The position numbers were made by a program, and so were the translations under genes. Of a stretch of 64,000 nt of DNA, positions 57,598-64,000 are shown one piece after another. A model generated the notes under the pieces. The model worked only from the letters and a program-made list of their open reading frames with translations, made no database searches and was not told the DNA's origin. Source of the stretch: a bacterium (lineage in GTDB: Bacteria > Auribacterota > UBA3054); the NCBI GenBank assembly GCA_017557885.1, contig JAFYXV010000002.1, forward strand, positions 124,001 to 188,000. The letters run 5' to 3'. The stretch's first letter is position 1. Each line of letters starts with the position of its first letter.

Positions 57598-59115
57598 ATG
57601 CGCGAAAAACTGTCGATCGAAATAGAGATACTGCGTGAAATCAGCAACGTACTGGTTTGGGAGAATGATCCCCAAGTCCTTTTAGACAAGGTCATAGAGA
57701 TCCTGGAAAAAAGGCTCGGCATGCTAAGAGGCACCTTCACGCTGATCGAGGGCAGCGAACTGAAGATCGCCGCCTCCGCCTGGGAACTGAACGCCGAAGA
57801 AAAAGCCCTGGGCCGCTACGGCATCGGCGAAGGCGTAACGGGAACAGTCGCCAAGACCGGCAAAGCGGAAATAATCCCGGACGTCAGGAAGGACAAGCGC
57901 TTCCTCAATAAGACCGGCGCCCGCCCAAAAGGCAAAGCCATCGCCTTCATCTGCGTCCCAATTATCCGCCACGGGCAGATCATCGGCACGCTTTCCGTTG
58001 ACAGGAACGTCAGCAAGAACGCCTCCTTCGATCTGGAAAAAGACGCGGCATTGCTCTCTATCATCGCCAACATCGTGGGCGAAGCCGCCGCCGTCAGGAA
58101 AGACCAAAGAGAAGAGCGCGAGAAGCTCATCAACGAAAACAAAAAACTCCGCAACATGCTGATAGACAACCCCGGCAATTTGATCGGCAACTGCCAAGAG
58201 ATGCGGGTGGTCTATGAGCAGATCCGCCAGGTCGCCCAAAGCGACGTGACGGTCCTAATAAGGGGCGCCAGCGGAACAGGCAAAGAGCTGGTCGCCCGGG
58301 CGATCCAGAGCCTCTCCCAAAGAAAGGACAAACCCTTCGTCATCGTCAACTGCGCCTCCCTTCCGGAAAATCTCATCGAATCCGAGCTTTTCGGCCATGA
58401 GAAGGGCTCCTTCACCGGCGCCTTCGAACGCCGCATCGGCCGGGCCGAGGAAGCGGACGGAGGCACGCTTTTCCTTGACGAGATCGGAGACTTAAGCCTC
58501 CCCATGCAGGTGAAGATCCTGCGTCTTCTGCAGGAGCGCACTTTCTCCCGCCTCGGCTCCAACGCGGAAATAAAAACCAACGTCCGCTTCATCGCGGCGA
58601 CAAGCCGCGACCTGGAGGAGCTGATGAGCAGAAACCTCTTCCGCGAGGACCTCTATTACCGTCTCTGCGTCTTCCCTATCACCATGCCGGACCTTTCCAG
58701 ACGCTACGACGACATTATGCTTTTGGCCAAATATTTCCTGGAGAAATTCAATCTCAAATATTCCAAGAACATCTCCGCTTTCTCCACGGCCGCCGACAGC
58801 AACATGCGAAGCTACTCCTGGCCCGGCAACGTCCGGGAACTTGAGAACTGCGTGGAAAGGGCGGTCCTGACGGCCAAGGACAACATCATCCACACCTACG
58901 ACCTGCCGAAACAGATCCAGCGCGAGAAATACTCCGACGATCCTTACAACATCAAGCAGAGCAAAACACTCAACGAGCAGATCGGCGAAGCAATAAAAGT
59001 CTTCGTGAAAAACGCCCTGGACGAAAACGGAGGCTCCCAGAAAGAAGCCGCCAAATCTTTGGGCATCTCCTCCAGAATGATCAACTATTACATCAAGCAA
59101 TACAACGTCAAGTAA
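57598..59115 (+). CDS. NifA-like sigma-54-dependent regulator (GAF-AAA-Fis)
   Basis: 505 aa. An N-terminal GAF domain (about 15-165; [20 protein letters not shown]-like segment, [20 protein letters not shown]) is followed by a coiled linker, the sigma-54 AAA+ domain (about 195-420) and a Fis helix-turn-helix ([22 protein letters not shown]). Walker A is [12 protein letters not shown]; the sigma-54 contact loop is [19 protein letters not shown], so GAFTGA is GSFTGA; Walker B is [11 protein letters not shown]. The [12 protein letters not shown] arginine-finger region is normal. Targets unknown; no nif or sigma-54 gene is present. guaA starts four bases after its stop. Confidence 0.93.
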   Translation: MREKLSIEIEILREISNVLVWENDPQVLLDKVIEILEKRLGMLRGTFTLIEGSELKIAASAWELNAEEKALGRYGIGEGVTGTVAKTGKAEIIPDVRKDKRFLNKTGARPKGKAIAFICVPIIRHGQIIGTLSVDRNVSKNASFDLEKDAALLSIIANIVGEAAAVRKDQREEREKLINENKKLRNMLIDNPGNLIGNCQEMRVVYEQIRQVAQSDVTVLIRGASGTGKELVARAIQSLSQRKDKPFVIVNCASLPENLIESELFGHEKGSFTGAFERRIGRAEEADGGTLFLDEIGDLSLPMQVKILRLLQERTFSRLGSNAEIKTNVRFIAATSRDLEELMSRNLFREDLYYRLCVFPITMPDLSRRYDDIMLLAKYFLEKFNLKYSKNISAFSTAADSNMRSYSWPGNVRELENCVERAVLTAKDNIIHTYDLPKQIQREKYSDDPYNIKQSKTLNEQIGEAIKVFVKNALDENGGSQKEAAKSLGISSRMINYYIKQYNVK

Positions 59116-59119
59116 AGCT

Positions 59120-60655
59120 ATGCAGAAGATCCTTATCCTAGACTACGGTTCCCAATACACCCAGCTGATAGCCCGCCGCATCCGCGAGCAGGAAGTTTAC
59201 GCTGAGATAATCTCCTATGAGACGACGGCCGAAGAGCTCAAAAAATTAGCCCCCAAAGGCATCATCCTCTCCGGCGGTCCGAACTCCGTCTTCGAAAAAG
59301 ACGCTCCCTCGATAGACAAAGGCATCTTCGAGCTTGGCATCCCCGTCCTCGGAATCTGCTATGGTATGCAATTGATGAGCCAAATTTTAGGCGGCAGAGT
59401 CGTTCCCGGGAAAGAGCGCGAATACGGCAAAATGCCCATCGAGACAGCTAAGGACAATCCCCTCTTCAAAGGCATCCCCTCGACCATCACCGTCTGGATG
59501 AGCCACGGCGACAGAGTGGAAGCGATCCCCTCAAGTTTTGAAAGGGGCGCGCTTTCCGCCACCTGCCCTTTTGCCTCCATGTTCGACAACAAGCATAAAT
59601 TCTACGGACTGCAGTTCCATCCGGAAGTCGTGCACACCCAGTACGGCACCGAGATCCTGAAAAATTTCGTCTTCTTTATCTGCCAATGCAAAAACGACTG
59701 GAAGCTCACCAACTGGGTGGACGCCACCGTAAAAGAGCTTAAAGACCGCATAGGCGGCGAAGAGGTGATACTGGGCCTCTCCGGCGGCGTGGACTCCTCT
59801 GTGGCCGCCGTGCTGCTTCACAAGGCCATCGGCAAGAACCTCCACTGCATCTTCGTTGACAACGGTCTTCTGCGCTACCGCGAAGCCGAGCAGGTGGAGG
59901 AGATGTTCAAGAAGAATCTGGGCCTCGACCTCACCGTCGCCAGAGCCGCCGAACGCTTCTATGAAAAACTGAAAGGCGTTGACGAACCGGAAGCCAAACG
60001 CAAAATAATCGGCAAGGAATTCATCGAGGTCTTCACCGAAGAAGCCAGGAAATTCAAGCACTGCCGCTACCTGGCCCAGGGCACCATCTACCCGGACGTC
60101 ATCGAATCCAAGTCCCCTAAAAAAGGCCCCTCCCAGACCATAAAGAGCCACCACAACGTGGGCGGCCTTCCCCCGGATCTGAAGTTCGAATTAATAGAGC
60201 CCCTGAAAGAGCTCTTCAAGGACGAAGTGAGAGCCGTGGGCCGCGTCCTCAAGATTAGCGACGAACTCTTAGACCGCCAGCCCTTCCCGGGCCCCGGCCT
60301 CGGCGTCAGGATCCTTGGCGAAGTTACCAAAGAAAAAGTCGAGCTTCTTCAGCAGGCCGACAGAAGAGTCCAGGAAGAAATTAAAAAGCTCCCCGACTAC
60401 AAGACCATCTGGCAGACCTTCGCCGTCCTTTTGCCCTGCCGCAGCGTAGGCGTCATGGGCGACCAGCGCACTTACGAATACACCTGCGCCATAAGGTCCG
60501 TCAACTCCCTGGACGCCATGACCGCGGACTGGACACGCCTCCCCTACGACACCCTGGCCACCATCTCCAACCGCATCATCAACGAAGTCCGGGGCATCAA
60601 CAGAGTCGTTTACGACATTTCCTCTAAACCCCCCGCCACCATCGAGTGGGAATAA
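59120..60655 (+). CDS. guaA: GMP synthase (glutamine-hydrolysing)
   Basis: 511 aa. The glutamine amidotransferase half has ILDYGSQYTQLIARRIRE, PVLGICYGMQLMSQILGG with the catalytic Cys, and LQFHPEVVHT. The synthetase half has the PP-loop LGLSGGVDSSVAAVLLHKA, FVDNGLLRYREAE and VGVMGDQRTYEYTCAIR, ending in PPATIEWE. It makes GMP from XMP. It shares a transcript with the sigma-54 regulator upstream and ends at a strong terminator. Confidence 0.98.
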   Translation: MQKILILDYGSQYTQLIARRIREQEVYAEIISYETTAEELKKLAPKGIILSGGPNSVFEKDAPSIDKGIFELGIPVLGICYGMQLMSQILGGRVVPGKEREYGKMPIETAKDNPLFKGIPSTITVWMSHGDRVEAIPSSFERGALSATCPFASMFDNKHKFYGLQFHPEVVHTQYGTEILKNFVFFICQCKNDWKLTNWVDATVKELKDRIGGEEVILGLSGGVDSSVAAVLLHKAIGKNLHCIFVDNGLLRYREAEQVEEMFKKNLGLDLTVARAAERFYEKLKGVDEPEAKRKIIGKEFIEVFTEEARKFKHCRYLAQGTIYPDVIESKSPKKGPSQTIKSHHNVGGLPPDLKFELIEPLKELFKDEVRAVGRVLKISDELLDRQPFPGPGLGVRILGEVTKEKVELLQQADRRVQEEIKKLPDYKTIWQTFAVLLPCRSVGVMGDQRTYEYTCAIRSVNSLDAMTADWTRLPYDTLATISNRIINEVRGINRVVYDISSKPPATIEWE

Positions 60656-60657
60656 AA

Positions 60658-60693
60658 AGAAAAAGAAGGAGCCCGCAAAGGCTCCTTCTTTTT
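60658..60693. terminator. Bidirectional terminator between guaA and the PEP-CTERM gene
   Basis: A 9-bp stem GAAGGAGCC/GGCTCCTTC with a 6-base loop and A/T runs on both sides separates convergent genes. Confidence 0.9.
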
Positions 60694-60708
60694 GCTGTCA
60701 CAGCTCGC

Positions 60709-62184
60709 TCAGCGCTTGCGCAGGAAAACAACGAGCGCGACTAGTCCGATGGCCAGAAGGCCGGGTTCCGGGATCTCCTCCTCAACGGCATACACAGTAA
60801 GGTGGCTGACAAAGCGGGGCCACTGCTGCCCCCAATCCCAAATGTGATAATAACCGACGCCTCTCACGCCTCCTCCGGCATTGAGATCGTTGTAGCCGAA
60901 GGTGTGGTCCGGAGAATTATAAAAATCGTATCCGCCGATGGCGCGGAAAGCGTTTCCGGGGTTGCCGGTGTCGATGCGGCCCATTCTGTAAAGTGTGGCG
61001 TCCTCGTTGAAGAAGAAATTGTTTATGCACCACTTTTTGATGGGGCCGTCGTTGCCGTATTGGATCTCCTGGTTGTCCCTGGAGCCGTCAACTTTGAAGC
61101 AGGTCTTCCAATGCCAGTTGTCCCAGAAACGCCAGAAGATCTTGCCTTCCGAATCGCTGATATCAAAGTGATACCAGCCGTCCATGACTTCGGAAAGATA
61201 GCCGAACTGCGCCACAAGCGTGCGGCCTTCAAAGTCTTCGCCAGGAACATCGGCGATAAAGCCGGTGTTGTGTATCGCGGGGATGTAGAGGCAGACGAAG
61301 TCCACGCCGCTTTCATCAATAACAAGGTTGGTGATATAGCAGTCTGCTCCGGCTTCGACCTGATGGAGCCATTCCGGAGCTATCTCTTCCAAAGTCTGGC
61401 CTTCCTGGTAATCTGAGAAATCGATCTGGCGGATCAGCTCCTTGCCTACTTCCTCAAACTCGACCCGAACGTCGTCATAATAGACAGGCGGAATAGAAGA
61501 TATGGTGGCGTCAGCCGCGTTGGCAAAAACGAGAAGCTTCATGCCGTCGTAGCGTTTGATGATAAGCTCGTACTGGTCGTGTTTCTGAAATTTTCCGTCA
61601 AGATAAAAATCCACGAAGCCGGTGGACATGTCGATCTTGAAAAGGAAAGTCTGCCAGCTGTCCTCTTTCAACACCCTGGGGAAGGAGGTAGTAAAGCCTC
61701 TCTGGGATTCCTCAAAGCTCAAATTGCAGCCGTTCTTGACGAAATTGAGCTGAAGATCTTCGTTTTCGAAATTCAAGACCGGGCGCGCCATGTCATCCAA
61801 AGTGCTGGTGGCGTTTTCATTGGCGTTAAGCTGCATTAAGCTCAAAGTGTTGCCTTTTGTCTGATAACGCTTGAAGCTGATATTGACGTAATTGCCGTCG
61901 GCGTTCAAAAGGATCGAATCGTCGATGGGAATGGCGATGCCGCCCTGTCCGCTCTCAGTCGTTTCAACTTTCAAAACTTTGTTGCCGTTGAAATCGAAAA
62001 TAGTCGCGCCGTCGGAATACACTTTTCCCCAGTCGTTGTCGGGAGCGGCGACCATATCGCCCTGACCGAGAGCCATTCCTTCGGCCAAACCTTCAAAATT
62101 CTGGTCAACGAGCACCGTGACGGTGTTCGCCATAGCGAAGGCAGCGCTCAGAGCCAGGCATAAAATAAGCAAGTGCTTTTTCAT
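60709..62184 (-). CDS. Secreted PEP-CTERM sorting-signal protein
   Basis: 491 aa with signal peptide MKKHLLILCLALSAAFAMA. Two concanavalin/jelly-roll-like beta regions are suggested by repeated phrases (LVDQNFEGLAEGMALGQGDM and RQIDFSDYQEGQTLEEIAPE) and VDFYLDGKFQKHDQYEL. The C-terminus EIPEPGLLAIGLVALVVFL-RKR is a classical PEP-CTERM anchor: PEP, a membrane helix and a basic end. It implies an exosortase elsewhere in the genome. This is the terminal version of the signal found inside the two SUMF polyproteins. Confidence 0.88.
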   Translation of the reverse strand: MKKHLLILCLALSAAFAMANTVTVLVDQNFEGLAEGMALGQGDMVAAPDNDWGKVYSDGATIFDFNGNKVLKVETTESGQGGIAIPIDDSILLNADGNYVNISFKRYQTKGNTLSLMQLNANENATSTLDDMARPVLNFENEDLQLNFVKNGCNLSFEESQRGFTTSFPRVLKEDSWQTFLFKIDMSTGFVDFYLDGKFQKHDQYELIIKRYDGMKLLVFANAADATISSIPPVYYDDVRVEFEEVGKELIRQIDFSDYQEGQTLEEIAPEWLHQVEAGADCYITNLVIDESGVDFVCLYIPAIHNTGFIADVPGEDFEGRTLVAQFGYLSEVMDGWYHFDISDSEGKIFWRFWDNWHWKTCFKVDGSRDNQEIQYGNDGPIKKWCINNFFFNEDATLYRMGRIDTGNPGNAFRAIGGYDFYNSPDHTFGYNDLNAGGGVRGVGYYHIWDWGQQWPRFVSHLTVYAVEEEIPEPGLLAIGLVALVVFLRKR

Positions 62185-62216
62185 AAGGCCGTTTTTTATA
62201 TTGATTAAAAGTTGTT

Positions 62217-64000
62217 TTATTCCTTGATCAGGTCGATGTAGTTGATGTTGAAATGGCCGCCCAGGGAAACGACCTTAAGGGTCTGTTCGCCTTCCGGAAG
62301 CTCGATAGTAGTCACGTTCTCGGCGGTCTCCCATTTCTGCCAGTCGCCGGTCTTGACCGTGTTTTCCCAAACGCACTGCTCTTTGCCGTTCAATAAGATC
62401 CTGGCTCCGCCTGTGCCGTAGGGCGAAGAGAAGCGCAGGTTGACTTTGTATTTGCCGCCCTTCTTAACGTTGAGCTTGAATTCCATGTAGGTGCCTTTAG
62501 AGCTGATGTTGGTAAGATTCTCGCCGCCGTCCGTTTCGTCCTGACAGGTTTCCTTGCCCATGCCTGGGGCGACTCTGCTGGCTTGCGAACCCTTCAGGCG
62601 CCAGAAATTCACTTCCGGCTGCTCGGCCGTCTTTACTGGCTTTCTCGGCACTTTTCTCATGTACTGGGCGGCAACCTCCAGGATCTTCCTGGTGCTTTCT
62701 TTGAGTTCCTCAAGGGAGATAAGCCCGGCTTTGTAGGCCGCAGTAAGCTCATTGCCCTCGCCCCAGGGCATCTGCACGTTGCAGCCGGCTTTTATTTCTT
62801 TCCAGCCGACGCTCTGGCTGCCCCAGTCGGTGGTGACGAAGCCCTTGAAGCCCCACTCGCCCCTAAGAAGGTCAGTCAGCAGCGCTTTCGATTCGGCGGT
62901 ATGGATGCCGTTGAAGCAGTTGTAGGAGGCCATAATAGCCCAGGGCTGGGCCTCTTTCACGGCGATCTCAAAAGCCTTGAGATAAATTTCCCTCAGCGCT
63001 CTTTCGCTCACTCTGGAATCGTTGTTAAGGCGGTTTTCCTCGCGGTTGTTGGCGCAGAAATGCTTCATCTCCACGCCGCGGTCGCCCTTACACTGCACGC
63101 CCTTTATGATGGAGGCGGCCAGCGTTCCCGTAAGATAAGGATCTTCGGAATAATACTCGAAGTTGCGGCCGCAAAGGGGGTCGCGGTGAATGTTGAGGCC
63201 AGGAGCCAGCCAAATGGCGACGCCGGCAGCTTCCATTTCCTCCCTTAGGGCCTCGCCGATCTTGTAGAGGATCTCGGTGTCCCAGGTGCAGGCTAAAAGC
63301 GCTTCCACAGGCCAGGCGGTCTGGGGAGTATCAAGGCGCAAGCCCGCCGGTCCGTCGGAGGTCTCGAGCGCTTCCACGTTGCGTTCGGGCATGGCGCCGA
63401 CGCTGCCGGTGGCGTTTATGGCGCTGCCGTGTCCGCTGGCAAGGAAGGCGAAATCTTCTAAGGTAAGCGAGTCAAGAAAATCGTTCATCTTGCCGGTATC
63501 GCTGACGACTTCCTCGAAAGACATGTCTTTTCCTTCAGGAAGAGATCTAAGGCTGAATTCCTTTGCTTTTATCTCGCCTTGAGCGTTAAGCGCCAGGCCG
63601 TAGAGATAAGCGTGATCGTCTTGGCTGTAGTTTCTTATTTTCAGTCTGTGATAACCGGAGGTGGTGTGGAAACGGAAGGGAGCGGAATTAACTATCCCGC
63701 CTTCCTCCGGGATCACAAGATCTTGATATTTTCCGCTGTCGATGGAAACGCTTAGTTTCGCTTTGGAATTAACGATAAGCCTGAGTTCGTCATCCTCGCC
63801 GTCGTTATTGTAGATCAAGTATTCGATCCAGTTTCCTTTCGGCAGAATCAAGTTATAATCTTTTGAGAAATCCAGGTTGTTGCCGGTCCAAGCGTTCCAG
63901 GATCTGAGGCGGAAGCAGAAAGGCGGCATAGTCTGCCCGTTGTCTTTGACGAGCCCCAGCTCTTCCTGATCCTCTATCGTTCCCTGATAGGGAGCGTCAT
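62217..64000 (-). CDS. GH3 glycosidase with C-terminal CBM-like domain, N-terminus outside window
   Basis: 594 codons in frame, open at the right edge; no upstream start is visible. An N-terminal beta domain (LNIKG-type, WIEYLIYNNDGEDDELRLIV) is followed by the GH3 barrel: SDGPAGLRLDTPQTAWPVEA, APGLNIHRDPLCGRNFEYYS, EDPYLTGTLAASIIKGVQCK, MKHFCANNREENR and GFVTTDWGSQSVGW, whose Asp is the likely nucleophile. GH3 C-domain motifs do not follow the barrel, so the order is probably permuted with that domain upstream, as in some rumen beta-glucosidases. The C-terminal about 120 residues are a CBM6/35-like beta sandwich (GKYKVNLRFSSPYGTGGARI). Beta-glucosidase or related activity is likely. Confidence 0.88.
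   Translation of the reverse strand, partial: DAPYQGTIEDQEELGLVKDNGQTMPPFCFRLRSWNAWTGNNLDFSKDYNLILPKGNWIEYLIYNNDGEDDELRLIVNSKAKLSVSIDSGKYQDLVIPEEGGIVNSAPFRFHTTSGYHRLKIRNYSQDDHAYLYGLALNAQGEIKAKEFSLRSLPEGKDMSFEEVVSDTGKMNDFLDSLTLEDFAFLASGHGSAINATGSVGAMPERNVEALETSDGPAGLRLDTPQTAWPVEALLACTWDTEILYKIGEALREEMEAAGVAIWLAPGLNIHRDPLCGRNFEYYSEDPYLTGTLAASIIKGVQCKGDRGVEMKHFCANNREENRLNNDSRVSERALREIYLKAFEIAVKEAQPWAIMASYNCFNGIHTAESKALLTDLLRGEWGFKGFVTTDWGSQSVGWKEIKAGCNVQMPWGEGNELTAAYKAGLISLEELKESTRKILEVAAQYMRKVPRKPVKTAEQPEVNFWRLKGSQASRVAPGMGKETCQDETDGGENLTNISSKGTYMEFKLNVKKGGKYKVNLRFSSPYGTGGARILLNGKEQCVWENTVKTGDWQKWETAENVTTIELPEGEQTLKVVSLGGHFNINYIDLIKE

Overview
The window is a chromosomal segment of an anaerobic, outer-membrane-bearing bacterium. 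The best guess is the PVC superphylum, in particular a gut or rumen Lentisphaerota/Kiritimatiellota-type lineage. The reasons are a prokaryotic V-type ATPase, PEP-CTERM sorting signals ending in RKR, many secreted sulfatase-modifying-factor-like (SUMF) proteins, a GspK-like pseudopilin protein, a flavodiiron protein, FeoAB and a permuted-type GH3. This assignment rests on gene content only; no 16S gene is present.

Layout. 0-3 kb: two tandem paralogous secreted coiled-coil proteins, then a MarR-DtxR regulator pair. 3-10.2 kb: an operon running rpiB, a small membrane protein, then V-ATPase subunits G/H, C, I, K, F, E and A; subunits B and D are missing. 10.3-11.9 kb: a bile-acid/sodium-symporter-type transporter and tmRNA (ssrA, tag ANNNFALAA). 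12-15 kb: feoA-feoB plus a small Cys-rich protein, behind a strong promoter with a DtxR-like operator. 15-20.1 kb: an AT-rich accessory block with two paralogous surface proteins and an AAA_14/DUF4143 ATPase. 20.2-29.4 kb: a probable long operon of yhcH-type, pfkA, SUMT, murJ, a double transglutaminase-like protein and a metzincin-like protease. 29.5-32.2 kb: tRNA-Lys, a sugar nucleotidyltransferase, and an efp-epmA operon. 32.2-32.7 kb: a small insertion with a solitary higA, bounded by a repeat of the epmA 3' end. 33.5-42.8 kb: SUMF-protein cassettes interleaved with an AlbA_2 regulator and a second DUF4143 ATPase, punctuated by near-identical terminator hairpins. 42.9-51.5 kb: a site-2 protease, flavodiiron protein, FKBP isomerase, gpmI and a giant GspK-like protein. 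51.6-64 kb: ilvD, cupin, alkaline phosphatase, a second metzincin-like protease, a NifA-like activator with guaA, a PEP-CTERM protein and a partial GH3 glycosidase.

The most unusual content is in 33.5-42.8 kb. Two SUMF proteins carry a complete PEP-CTERM sorting signal in the middle of the chain, followed at once by a second signal-peptide-like segment, so each gene reads as two exported proteins fused into one polyprotein. Their C-terminal C-type-lectin-fold segments vary mainly at NNC/NNT codons between invariant residues, as in target proteins of diversity-generating retroelements, but no reverse transcriptase or template repeat is in the window. Both DUF4143 ATPase genes have three evenly spaced direct repeats at the promoter, and the AlbA_2 gene has a 13-bp inverted repeat around its -10 box. 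These suggest dedicated autoregulatory systems. All calls come from reading the sequence; no database search was run.
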